Positions 34,001-45,120 of a stretch of 64,000 bases of DNA are shown here, piece after piece. The translations under genes were made by a program, and so were the position numbers. The notes beneath the pieces are model-generated. The model saw nothing but the letters and a program-made list of their open reading frames with translations. It was not told where the DNA came from and did no database searches. The stretch spans positions 8,122,001 to 8,186,000 of the forward strand of contig NC_088117.1 of NCBI RefSeq assembly GCF_036370855.1, read 5' to 3'. Source of the stretch: Dromaius novaehollandiae (Eukaryota; Chordata; Aves; Casuariiformes; Dromaiidae). Every line of letters starts with the position of its first letter. Within the stretch, counting starts at the first letter, position 1.

Positions 34001-37000
34001 CGAAATTTAGGAGCGCATCATTTTGTTGGTTATCTCCTTGCCCTTTGTGCTAGATTCTGCCCACGGCCACAGCCCTGGTCCTGACCATGCTTACGAGTTT
34101 TGAGGCATGTGCACCTGCATCCATGGGAGAAGATTCTTCTCCTCCACCTCCCCTTGCATCCCTGAGACCATTAATCTTTCATGCTGCCTAAACCAGCCCC
34201 CCTGGGGAAGAAGCTGCTTATTTAGCCCCTTCTCCCCGTACTTCTCACTGCCCACATTTCCCAGACCCCGCTGCCTGGTGACCCCCTCCGCAATGTGTCT
34301 GCGAAGCTTGTTGTCTGCCCTGTACAGATTTCCCTGTTGGGAAGCAGAGGTGACACTGCAAAGGCTCCAGCTCTGGTCACAAGTGTCTGCCAAGGCCTGG
34401 GGAGCTCTCCCCAGCCTGGCCTGGCCTGTGTAGGCGTTGGGGCACTTGCCAGATCGTGGACAAGGTGGGAGGACGTTGTCCCTGAACAGTACGATCCTGA
34501 GATGGTGAAGGACCTGGAGGGGAGGGCAGCTGCTGCTCTCATGGTCAAAGCGGGAGGGACTGAGGTGTCCCTTGCTTTGATGGCACTGAGACGTATAGAG
34601 GAAGGGGGATCCTTGAAAGCTGAGCTGCTTTAGGGCCCACCCTCTGCTTCTCTGGGGAAGGCTGGTCCTTCTCTGTCCTCTCCTAATGTCCTGAGGAGGT
34701 TCAGCTTATTGCAGCTGGGATCCTACCTGAAACTAAACCCAAGAGGGGAAAAAAGCCTCACCCAAAGTTCCCAGCTGGCCTCGTGCCCAGCGCGAGGGGG
34801 ACGGCAAGGTGAGGCCGTTCATCTTGCCGAGGCCGTGAAAGGAGAGGGGGAAGGAAGAGGGGATGGAGCCGCAAGCGCGGGAGCACCCGAGCTCGCCAGC
34901 AAGCCTCCGGGCTGCCGCGTGTGCGGGAACTGCTGATCTTGCAAGCAGGCCGTCGCCGTCTCCCACGCGTGCTCCTCCGAGGAGCGCGGCGGCTGCGTGT
35001 GCGTGCGTGTCGCTGGGCGCCCACGCGTGACTCGAAGGGAAACCAGCTCCGCTCTGCCCCGAAGCAGTTGCGCTTTGGGCTCCGGCACGGAGGCTGCTCC
35101 CCCCACGCCAGGGTCTACCCCCTCCGGTGGTTTCTTACACGTCTAGGACAGATCTGCTTTCTGCAGCTGGGGTTAGGGGGAGGGAGGAAGAAGCTGATTG
35201 TGCAATTGTTCATGGAAAGCAAATGTGAAAGGAGTGGGAACGTGGCAGCGCAGCGGAGGGGACGTGTGTTCCTGTACCAGGGCGTCTTCGAGGGCGACGG
35301 GCGTGCTACCTGTGCTGGGTAGCTCAGCCCTCTCCCAGGCCAGACGCTGAGCTCGGTGCTGCTGAGACACGGGGAATGGTGTCCCTTGAATTCCCCCTCC
35401 CTTTCCCCATGCAGGGTGGCTTAAGGTTTGCAGTAAACCCTAAAAACGCCTCCTCCTAGGACTGTGCCTTCTGCCAACTTCTTTTATCAGATCTAGTGCT
35501 TTTGCCTAGCGCCAGTAGCTGTGAGGATGGAGATGGGGGGAACAGACTGCTGCTGCGTTGCTCTCTTGCCTGCAGCCTGTTTGCATTCATGATTGCATCC
35601 GTGCATTAAAGTGCTTTGAGCTCCTCGTTACCAAAGTGCAGCCTCTGAGTGATAACGAGTCACCCGTGGGAGCCGGGACTGGGAGAGACGAACCGGCGTC
35701 CTGCTGAACCGAGACGAAGCCTGACAACAGGCACCACTGCCTGGAAACGGTGGGCAAAGGCTTTATTGACCACTGGAGGTCACTTTTTCAATAATGCAGT
35801 ACAATCCAACTTTATTTTGTCAGTACCTTTCATGCAGGCTGCTCCCAAGCTGCTCAGCAGATCAAGTGCAAAGGGAGGGAGAGGAGATGCTTTTCTCGGA
35901 GCCGGGGAGACGGAGGCTGCTGAGGCAGCGCGGGGCGCGCAGGAGAAGGCTCTTGTGCTTGGGTGAAGAGCTGGAGGAGGTGAAGAGCAGGAAATGAAGC
36001 AGCCTGATCCTGCTCCCCTGGGCTGCAGATGCACCTTCAGGCTCTTCATAGGCAAATGAGTGTGTTTGGCCCAGGGGGCTGGGGAGGCAGCAGGGGGGCC
36101 GGGGAGGGAAGGGAGCTCCGTGCGGGTGAGCCGCACGCAGCGAGGCTGGGAGCTGCGCGGGGAGGGCCAGCCGGCGTTTCTCGGCCGGAGAAAGGCGGTG
36201 GTTGGGAAACGGAGGCCCTGCAGCAGCGCGGTCGGGAATCCAGCTTGCTGCAGCTGTTTTCTTCTCCTGGAGCGAAGGAGTTGCAGAAACGCTGGAACTC
36301 GGGCTCGCGCAAGGGCTTGGTCACGGGAAGCCAGGGCAGGCTCGAGCTGTTTTCCGCCGACAAGTTGCACCTGAATTAGGCTCCTTTGCTCCCCGCGTGG
36401 TGCCGAGCTGCTCCTGGGAGGAGGCTGTAACCTGCCTGGCTGCGCTGCCCCACTGCTCTCCGCGAGGGCTTGGCCAGGTGCCTCTTCCCAGCCTGGTGCA
36501 GGCAAATTCCCAAGCTCTGGACACAGGCAAATCCCAGCAGGAGCTGAGGGGGCTGTGGGGAGAGAGGGTCTCCGGTCACCCCCAAATCCTACTCGGGAGC
36601 AAGCAGGGATGTCCTGGGACTGTCTGGTGCCGGCGACTGCTGCGTTTGCGAAAGGGCTGGGGGAGTCTGTGTGCTGGGGAGGAGCAGAGGCCCCGAGCAC
36701 GGACACGGGTGGAGGTCAGGGGTGTGAAGCCCGGCAAAAAGCCTTTGCTAACGCATCAGCGGCGATGTCTGATGCACGAGCCCTGCTGCCGTGCTGTGTG
36801 CTTCCCTCCCACGGTGACGCGCCCTTTCCAGGCCCGGGGCTGCTGCCCGTGCTGAGCGGCTCGTGGTGCCGGCTGCGCCTGTGGTCCATGGAAAGGCACT
36901 GTGTGCTTGCAAACCTTTCTGAAAGTTGTCTTCCTCTTGAGGAGCTTTCAAGCAAGGAGAGGATCTTCACCCATGTTTCTTCCACCTCCTGCCACCATCT

Positions 37001-37130
37001 CCTTATCTAGGAGGGAAAGAGAGCAAAGGGAACCCCTCCGCGCTGCTGCCGGGCTGCGGCAGAGCCGAGGGGCAGGAGGGAGAGCCGAGATGCTGCTTGA
37101 CGTTTCCAGGGAGCGCGATGCCGCGCGGAG
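25011..37130. other. Long upstream intergenic stretch, no gene seen
   Basis: Twelve kilobases of GC-rich, repeat-poor DNA. Small CpG clusters lie near 26.0-26.3, 27.6-27.8, 30.9-31.1, 34.9-35.1 and 36.1-36.3 kb. AP-1 heptamers occur at 31285-31291 and 32319-32325. A GGAGA-type short tandem lies near 27880. Long frames such as 35780-36706 (minus) have no recognisable domains. I found no exon-intron structure. Confidence 0.4.
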
Positions 37131-37136
37131 CGGCAG

Positions 37137-38175
37137 TGAGTCACAGCTGCTCTGGGCTTCGCAGCCCGGCCCCTGCGCTAACCTGCCACGTGCGAGGCAG
37201 GCGACAGCCCCGTTCAGGGGGAGGACCGGAGGGAGGCGGGGGGAAGCTCCCCTCGTGCATCTTCTGGGTGCTCAGGCTGAAATTCTCCTGCCCAGCGAAG
37301 CCGAGGGCTCCTCCTGCCTTGTCTGCAGCTGGTGAGACCTGCTCCAAAGAACAGCTGGTTTTAGCAGGACTTTGGGAAGTCTGGGCTCCTCTTGGCATCG
37401 TTTGGCACTGGGATGAATTTGTTCTTCTCGTGTTCCTTCTTGCCGTGCTGGTTTTAGTTTGGTCGTGCCAAACTTGCCGTGCAGGACCTGCTCTTCCCTG
37501 CCGTGCTTTGGGACCCGGCACGCACCTTCCCCAGGGCCGTGAGCGGCCGTAGCTGTGTCCTGGCTGCCGACCCCGAGGCAGACGGCTGTGGTGGCTCTTG
37601 TGAGTCACAGCGATGCTGCTTGTTAAACTAGACGTCCTCCAGTTCTGCAGGGAGCCTTAATTCTGGAGCAGCTTGTTCAGACACTGATGTTTCCGTCATT
37701 ACTGAACAGGATCGCTGAAATGAGCAGATTTGGTGAATCTAGCTAACGGCAGATACCGTTCCTCTTGGAGAGGTGGGAAGGGAATAACTGCGGTTTTCGT
37801 ATTCGTTTCTTCTACGGGCTGGGGAGGAAGGGGTGGCTTTGTAGTGGACACGTCCATGTTGTGTTTGGAGATCTGGGGTTCAGTCTCTGCTCCGCGGCGG
37901 CGTGCCTAGCCTCAGCCCTCCATCTTTCGCACGGGGACTTTATCTCCTGGAGCCGCAAATCCCACCGTGCAGCCGAGAGCTGAAACTGGTTGTCCCTTAC
38001 GTGGGGTCCCTGAGGCCGAAGGGCTTCGGCGTTGCCAGCCCGCGCTGCCCGTGGGAGCCTGGGCCGTTCCCGGGGCAGGGGCTCGCTCCCGTGCCGGAGC
38101 CCGCTCTCCTCGGGTGGCTGCAGGGGCCAGGCGCGAGGACTGCGAGCGTTTAACTGCCAAAGCAGATGTGACTCA
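37137..38175. promoter_or_regulatory. Cluster of three perfect AP-1 sites
   Basis: TGAGTCA at 37137-37143 and 37601-37607 share the longer word TGAGTCACAGC, and TGACTCA lies at 38169-38175. Across 64 kb about eight such heptamers are expected by chance, so the total is not enriched. Three within 1.04 kb is the notable part. It could be a stimulus-responsive enhancer. Confidence 0.3.
37858..37940 (+). mobile_element. Possible SINE head remnant
   Basis: GATCTGGGGTTCAGTCTCTG, then CTCCGCGG, resembles the B-box and following part of MIR-type elements ('ctgggttcgagtcccagctctgccac'). Very degraded. Confidence 0.25.
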
Positions 38176-38300
38176 GAAGATGCGTCGGAGCAAATATTTA
38201 AAGATCCGTTTTTATAAAGCCACTTTTTGGCCTATAAAGCGCCCGCCCCACGGCTCCCGGCGCTGTTGCTGTGAACGCCACTGTTTGCTGTTCCTGCTGC
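38140..38300. promoter_or_regulatory. AT-rich block with AP-1, forkhead-like and TATA-like words
   Basis: The sequence contains TGACTCA (38169-38175), AGCAAATATTTAAAG (about 38190-38204) and two TATAAAG words (near 38213 and 38233), followed by GC-rich DNA. It could be a conserved enhancer or a TATA promoter of an unannotated plus-strand transcript. No downstream coding exon was seen. Confidence 0.3.
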
Positions 38301-38371
38301 TCAGCCGCGCTGCCGTCCAGCAGGACTCGGCCAAACGTGCTGCGTTTGTTTAATGCCGGATTTTTCTCCCT

Positions 38372-38403
38372 CCCCCCCCCCCCCCAACCGTGGGGTTTCA
38401 TTT

Positions 38404-38433
<30 letters not shown>
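38372..38433 (+). repeat. C14, (TTTAA)3 and T18 low-complexity tracts
   Basis: Poly-C at 38372-38385, three TTTAA units at 38401-38415, then poly-T to 38433. Confidence 0.9.
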
Positions 38434-38434
<1 letters not shown>

Positions 38435-39299
38435 CAAGGGGATTTTCCAGCTCTCAGCAGAGTGGGGTGGGAAGCGACTGCTCTAGGGAGGGAGACCATA
38501 CCCCTGCCAGCCCTGTGGCTCTCCTTCCTGCTCGTGCAACAGTTTCTATATTCTTGGCTCCTGTTTGTGGGGCAGTAAGTGGTGAAACTCCTGTGCCCGT
38601 GGCAGGGAGCGCTCCCTCCCTGTGCTGCCTCCCAGCCCCTGCTCAAGGGACAGCCCAGGAGAGAAGGACAAGGGGATGTTGTTGGAGGGGAGCTCTGGGT
38701 CTTGCTTTAAACCCCCCATTACGACCCTACGGGCTTCTCGGGATCAGGCGCACATCAAGGCCTGGTAACGTTTGGCCGGGTCCTGGAGGGTGTCTTCCCA
38801 CTGCCTCAAATGCATTTTGCAAAGGACCAAACTGAGGACCGTGTCACCAGGGGTCGGACAGGCTGTGGTCTCCACGTCCCCTTTCACTCCAGAATATGCC
38901 AGGTAGAAATGTTAGGTCCTCCAAAACGATCCTTGACTTGTTTATCCAATGCGGAGTGGTTTCCGGTTTGCTCTTCCCTTCACCGATGTTGTCTTTCAGC
39001 CTGGATCCCATGGAGCCAAGAATTGACGTGTCTGCTAACACTGGCAGCTCTGCTCCTGAATGAGCAAAAGAAAAATAAATAGCATCTCAAATTGCAGCTT
39101 GTATGCAACGGGCCAGATTTCTGCTCTCTCTTTCCAGCTCTGACTCGGTGTAGTTACTTCTGACTTGCGTCTGCAGTGAAAGCAAGATGATAATTGGACC
39201 CAGGGACATTTTGGGATAGACCCAATTTAATCTCCCAGTGCTTCTGTTTCTGCCTTCTATTAAACCTGGCTCAAACTCTCCTAGGAGAGTTGCTAACAT

Positions 39300-39375
39300 A
39301 ACTCACTGGTGTCTCTGTAGTGCTTTGAGATCCTTAGATGCTAGTGGTTACAGAAGCTTTCAATAGCACTTATTA
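39300..39375 (+). mobile_element. Ancient CR1/SINE-like tail remnant
   Basis: TAGTGCTTTGAGATCCTTAG (39318-39337) followed by ATGCTAGTGGTTACAGAAGC resembles the widespread sauropsid repeat words 'aaagtgctttgagatccttggatgaaaggtgctatag'. Confidence 0.55.
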
Positions 39376-39545
39376 ACTCCCTCTGGACTGGAAGTCCAAA
39401 GCAAGAGGAAATTCACAGTTGATAAGAAAAGACATGTTGGTGCATTGGGTTAAACCCAGCATTATGCCCTCTAATTATGTAGTGGTGGCCTAGGCTGCTA
39501 GAGTAACTGGTGAAGACGGGATGGTTGTGCTCGGCTGGAGAGAAC

Positions 39546-39616
39546 CAGGCCTTGATTTAGTGCCTGATGAGATCAAGGGGCCTTTGATTTCAATGGGTAT
39601 TGAATCAGGCACTGCC
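39546..39616. mobile_element. Ancient CR1-type palindromic remnant
   Basis: CAGGCCTTGATTTAGTGCC at the left and GGTATTGAATCAGGCAC at the right form diverged inverted arms. The middle contains TTTGATTTCAATGGG, a hallmark word of old CR1/L3-related tails ('gacttcaatggg...gatcaggcc'). Confidence 0.6.
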
Positions 39617-42600
39617 ATATCACATAGGCTAATCAGATAATAACTTCAGATTGTCTGACATAGATTCATATCCCTGAGTTGGGGCAGGCAGAGTAAATTG
39701 GGCAGCCAGCTGGGCAAGCCTGCGTGAGCCTGCGAGCAGACGGCTCGTCCCTAATGAAGCAGGATGTCCAGTTACAGACTGGTGGCAAGTTGTTCTGGTG
39801 TCTGGGATGGGGCGTGGGCCAGGTACCATCCCTGCAGGCCAGGAGACTCAGGGTGAGCCTGTGCCCCTTCCCCATCTTTTTCCTGAGAGAGGGCTGATTA
39901 CAGGGGCTGCCTATATAGGCTAACATGCAGGCTAGTGGCTGGATGAAGTAAGGAGGGAGAAGAATTTGCTGGGGTGATCTTGCATCGTTAATCCCATGCT
40001 TCAGGGCTTCTACAGGCTTCCTACAAAGAAGGATTTTTTTCTTTTCAGCCCTTGGTATATCAAGTTGATACCTGAAATCATTTCTGCTGTCTTCTAAAGC
40101 AGTGGGGAGATTGGGCACAGCAAGAAGCATGCTATAAAGGGAAGGACGTGCTGATGTTCCTCAGGGATGTTACATCTCCAGGATGCCTGTTTTGGGGGTG
40201 GTTGTCAATACGCATAAGCTTGCTGGTCTTGAATCTGGCTGTGTTGGCAGGAAACCTGTTCTGTAGCATGGGATGCAATTCCTGTCCTAATATCCTTTGG
40301 GAATTTTGCCCCTCTTTTGCAGAAACCTGGGATGTTTTCAGTGTCCTTCATCTCTCCTGCTCTTTCCTTGCAGCTTGCTTGCACTGTAGTTCTTGCTCTT
40401 TTTCCATTTGGCAGTGGCTGGGAGTGTGTGGTGGTGAGCAGAGGTTTGGGGGAGGCAGGCTGTGGGGGGGTGCGCACCTGCGGTGTGATTGCCGTGGTGC
40501 TGCGGGGGCTGCGCTGGGAGAGCTGCGGCTGGTGCAGTGCGGCCGGCTCCGGAGCAGCTCCTGCAGCCCATGCCCGAAGCCCAGTGCTTCGGGGGACTAA
40601 CTGCACGGACTGGCAGGTTTGAGGTGGGTGGGATGACACGTCAGGTCTCATCTCACTTCTGACCTTGTAGATGAACAGCTTTGAATGTGCTGCTTTGCCA
40701 GGGTTGGCGCTTGCAAAGCCTGGTTCCTTTGGCTTTGTCTAGCAGTAGGGTATTAAACCACGATCTCCAGTTTTGCAGCCTGTTCTTTTTTGTTCCCTTG
40801 TGATTGGGGAAAGTCAGTGTGTTGCTCTGTGTGTATACTGCGATGTCTGAGCAGAGAGTTTGCACTCCAGCCTCTCCCGTAATGTCTGTGACCGCAGGAA
40901 CGTTATCTCTGAGGTCTCCACCTGCCCCGATAAACTTGGCTGGAAATGGGTCAGTAGGTTTATAAGTTCTGGGGAGACACAGTGTGATCATATCAGCCTC
41001 ATACCTTAAAAGAAGCAGGCCGAAGTCAAATCCAAGGCAACAATGAAAACTTGGAGAGGACCAGAGAGAAGAGGCAGTGGATTAGCAGATGCAGAAATTC
41101 CTGTGGGTCCTATCAAGTGTTTTGCCAGTGTTAAATGCTGAATAAAATATAGTGTCTGAGAGATCAGATCACCGGGTATTCCCTCTGGACAGGGAGACCC
41201 TGGGTGGAATACTTCTTTGGTGAATCATCTTCTGGCGCTATCAGCCCAGAGATCTGGCACGGGGTTCTCCCTGCGTCCGACTGGCTGCTGGATGTGACGT
41301 TGGTTCCAGACTACCAGGGCAAATCGCTTGAAGACGACACACACGTAGTATCATCCAGCGCTGCGCTGCTGCTAGAAGCTCTGTTTCCTGAATACTCGGA
41401 TTCGGCAGCAGTGAACAAAGCCCTTTGGGACGGCCCGCGCGCCCTGAGCTGTGGTTTTCAGAGGCAGGCACAACCAGGAGGTTTTGGCAGGATCGTGCTC
41501 TGTTCCTGTAGCGTCTCCAGAAGGGCTTGGGGGAGGCCAGCCCACGAAACCTGCTGCGCAAAAGCATCTCTTGAGTTTGCAAGGCGCATTGGGGGCTCTC
41601 CGAGATCTTGATCTGCATGTGGCTGTTTTGCTAGGTCCTTCGCTGTGAGTCGAGAGGCGGGTGACTGGCAGCCTAAGAAGATAAAAGAGGTCAATACAAG
41701 GGAAGGAACCAGTTGCTAAGGGATCTCCATGACAGATACTGATGGGCATATGTGGCACAGGGAGGTACTGGGCCTGTGCAGGAGAAATCGTACAAGGAAA
41801 GTCTATGAAGGAGATGGTCCAGTTAGAGTTGTGCTTGGCTTTTTCCTTTAGTCGATCACTGGAGACTCTTCCAAAGAGTGGAACAAACATTAAGGGAATG
41901 AAAAGATTTTTGTCTTAGGTTGCAAGAAGAATGTGGTGGGAGGGAGAGGACTATGCAGCCTTCGTTATGCTGCGATAATGGGTCATCTTCTCTCCTGAGG
42001 GTGGACGGGGGACATGCTGCGAGGAAGAATTACGTGCTTGCCCCTTTTGCTTGTTTTGGGGACCCAAGTGTTGGAGGTAGCTGGTCTGGGGAATGCTTGG
42101 CTGCGTCCATTTGGGATTGAGGAGTAGGAGAGAATCCGTGTGCATAGCAGAGCTGCCGATGCTGCGTTTGAAGAGCGGCAGAGTTACTAGGAGGGGGAGT
42201 GCGTTTACAGTCGTATGTCCTCCAATAAATCAGCACAGTCTGGGCCTCCCTGCCCCCATGGGCAGTTGTATGCATGTGTTTGAGAGACAACCCAAAAAGC
42301 CCAGAGGACTGATGCCTGCTCTGGTCTGCCCAGCCTTGCACCAGCGCAACCGTTACTTACGCTGGAAACGGTGTTTAAAGCCATAAGTAAAGCAGGGCTT
42401 GTCTGCACTGGGCTACTTTGCTACTTCACTGCTTCGAGTACAGACAGCAAGCTGTTCCTGCGCGTGGGATACCGCTACTGCCAGGAAAGCTATTCTCTTC
42501 CAGGAGCGAGAAATGAGCTGTGCAGAAAGAAGGCACGTCTTGTATCGATAGGCATCAGCCGCCGGTTCAGCCAGCACGTGGTGATACGGCTGCCTGGGCC

Positions 42601-43675
42601 CGGCTCCGCGGGTTTGATACGGGCTTGTTTTCGATGTGGGCAACCCTAATTCTCCCTGGGCGCTGCTGGGTTGTGCTGGGGTTGGCGGAGAATCGCCCGG
42701 CCGCGGTGGCTAAAGCGGCACGAGCGGCCGTGGTGGGATTCTGCCGCAACTGCTTGCGACGGGAGCAGAGGACGCGGTCCCTCGGACCCGCCGGCACATC
42801 GCGGTGGTGTTCGGAGGGACGTCCCACTGCTGTTCCCAAGGCGTTTTTACCTCTTCTGGCCTGGAAAGAACGATGGCTTGGAAGAGGCTTGGGCTGCTGT
42901 TTGGACCTATTTCTTTACCCTTTTTCCTCGGGTGGCATTTGGAGCTTGCTGAGGACGCTGCCCTCAGGCTGCACTGCAAAGGGATTTTTTGCAGCCCTTA
43001 ACCTGTATCTTTCAGGAGGAAACTCCTGGGAGTTGAAAAAGAAATGTCGACACTGACCTTCCTTTTGGAAAATTTCGGCTCCCAGTGGAGGTGCGTGCGT
43101 GTCAGGCAGAGCCCTGGGAGTTGCTGGCTGGGCGGAGGGTGCCAGAGCCGCTCGGCGCTTTCGCTCGAGGGCTCCGATTTTCGGGCGAGCGGAGCTGGCG
43201 GCGTGCCGAGCCTCGGGAAGGCTGGCCCTTCCTCGAGCGCCTCCGCGGTGCCCCGTCTCCTGCAGATCTGCGACCCGCTGAAGTGCGGCCGCCTTGACGC
43301 CGGCGCGTGCTCGGATCCGTCCCGGGCTGTCTGCAAGGCGCGCGGTCCAGCGATGCCGGGGGCCGTCTGCGCGGTGCGATTACCGCGGCTCCGAGTTCGG
43401 CGCGGGGGAACAAGCCGCGGCCGGGGAAGCCGAGAGATTTTCCGGTGGTGAGAGACTGCGAAGTGTCTCCTTTCACCGGGCTCCCCCTCCAAGAAACCCA
43501 AACCCCAAAATACCCCCCACACCCCGTTGAGGGAATCGGAGCACAACACGCATCTCGCCCCGCCGCGGCGGGGAGCAGAGCCCGGTCGGGGGGCCGGCGT
43601 CCCGCCGCGGGCCCCGTACGCTGCCGGATGCCGGGGAGCCGGCCGGGCCGGCGCAGCTGAGCTCCCGGCCCCGAA

Positions 43676-43689
43676 CAATGGGGCCATTG
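43676..43689. promoter_or_regulatory. SOX-like inverted repeat
   Basis: CAATGG and CCATTG are separated by two bases, making a perfect 14-bp palindrome (CAATGGGGCCATTG). Each half resembles an ACAATG SOX core, with the left one preceded by A (ACAATGG). SOX dimer sites usually have 3-5 base spacers, so the fit is imperfect. Confidence 0.4.
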
Positions 43690-43778
43690 AGGGCCGGAGC
43701 CGGGCGAGGCTCGGCCGGCGGCGGGCCGCGGCGGCAGGACAGCTGAAGCGCGCTTGTTCCACCCCGGCCGGGCTGCAG

Positions 43779-43789
43779 CCAAAAATAGG
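43779..43789 (+). promoter_or_regulatory. CArG/MEF2-like site
   Basis: CCAAAAATAGG has a CArG layout with seven rather than six A/T bases, and it also matches MEF2 (YTAWWWWTAR) with one mismatch. It sits about 90 bases from the SOX-like palindrome. Confidence 0.3.
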
Positions 43790-44539
43790 AGCGCGGTGGC
43801 CGTCCGGAGGCTGCGCCTCTTTGTCCGGAGGCCGCGGCTTGTTTGCACGCGGGGTTTTCTCTGCGGTGTTTACGGCCCCGAGTTGAGGGGGCAGGAAACG
43901 AGGGAAGGGGCTGGCAGCTGAGTGAACTTATTTTTATTTGTTTTGGGTTTTTTTAAAGAAAGGAAGGGCTGGTATTTTTATTCCCCCCACCCCCCCCCGA
44001 CGCCCTCCTTACGCTTCCCGGCAAACTCGGAGCCCCGCGAGCGGGCAGGGGTGCAGGATGCCCACGGCTGCCGGCGCAGCCTTGTCCACGGTGGGGGAAA
44101 GGCCAGAGGGATGCGTTAACTGCGGCACGTTGGGCTTCGAGGGCTGCTCGCTTTGGGGGCCCCGGCTGGCGAGGCCGCCCGGCCGTCCCCGCGGTGGGTG
44201 TTCGCCTGTCTCCGTGCGCCGTCCCAGTTGCTGATCCAAGCCTCCGGCCCGGCTTCCAGAGCCACTTCCCAGCCGGTGCGGTGAGCGGGGGTGTCTGCAG
44301 ATCGCCTCTCCCCCTTCCTCCCTCTCCAACCGCCCGCCGAGCCGTTCTCCTGGCACCGAGACGGATGCTGTCTGGCTCCTGCAGACGCAGAGCATCTGCT
44401 GTGCCCGGTGACGGAGAGCCGGGCCCCTCGCGCGGTGCCATCCGTGCACGCGTCCGCGGGCTCGACGCAAGGTGCCGAAGAGCTGGGCTGGGCTGGAGCC
44501 CGCGCGGAGCCGCGCTGCCGAAAGCGGGGGTAAGGCCTG

Positions 44540-44780
44540 CGTTGGGAGCTGCGCAAAATTAATTCAGTGCCTGGATCGGCTCATTAACTGACTGTGCCGG
44601 TCCGAATCTCGCCCTCGGAGGCGTGTGGGTTGCTGCCGGTGACAACGCGAGGACGCTCCCCAGCGCAGCCGGGTGGGATTTGGCCTGTTTACGTGCACGT
44701 TGCAAAGAGAATCGAAGGATTAAGGACTGATTACTTCTCACGCCGGCGGGTGCCCATCCTGGCTGCGGATAAAACGCAGG
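44540..44780. promoter_or_regulatory. Putative conserved block at the edge of the CpG island
   Basis: AT-richer islands include CAAAATTAATTCAGTG (about 44555-44570) and GGATTAAGGACTGATTAC (about 44717-44734), the latter with paired GGATTA/GATTA words of OTX/CRX type. Flanked by CpG-rich DNA. Motif evidence only. Confidence 0.3.
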
Positions 44781-45099
44781 GCAGAGCACGAGAGAGCTTT
44801 GCGGCGGCATCCTGCCGACTGCCTCGCCGAGCTCCCCGCGAATCGCGCCCGCAGCTGAGCTGCCCGCTAGCCAGTGCGGAAGCGAAGCGCTGCCTGGCCC
44901 GGCCGCGAGCCGCCCCGCGGGCTGGCGGGATTTGGGGGCGGAAAGCCTCGATCGGCGTCCCCTCCGCTTCGTGGCCGTCCCCATCCGAGGCCACGTGGGG
45001 TGGTGGTTTGGTGGTGCCCCGGCGGGTCCCCACCTGCGCGTGCGCCGGAGCATCGTCCCCGCGTCCCCCGCAGCGCGCTGAGCCTGCGCGTTGCCTCCG

Positions 45100-45113
45100 G
45101 TTTCCATGGTTAC
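45100..45113 (-). promoter_or_regulatory. RFX X-box-like site
   Basis: The minus strand reads GTAACCATGGAAAC, close to the palindromic RFX X-box GTTRCCATGGYAAC (two mismatches). It lies at the right edge of the 43-45 kb CpG island. Confidence 0.45.
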
Positions 45114-45120
45114 GGCAGCT

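Larger units (their letters stand above)
38434..43085. other. Upstream intergenic sequence, no gene seen
   Basis: Mixed composition with old repeat fragments near 39.3-39.6 kb. Poly(A)-like words (for example near 39073) lack context. Open frames show no known domain. Confidence 0.4.
43090..45120. other. Unassigned CpG island about 28 kb upstream of IER5L
   Basis: About 2 kb of dense CpG, strongest at 43120-43870 and 44130-44530, with SOX-like, CArG/MEF2-like and RFX-like sites. This is the largest CpG island of the upstream half and matches no gene recognised in the window. It could be the promoter of a long non-coding RNA or of a gene whose coding exons lie elsewhere, or an orphan island. 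Confidence 0.55.

Noticed and set aside
35780-36706. 308-codon minus-strand frame
   Set aside because: Ser/Pro/Ala-rich without recognised domains; overlapped by other frames. No splice or promoter support.
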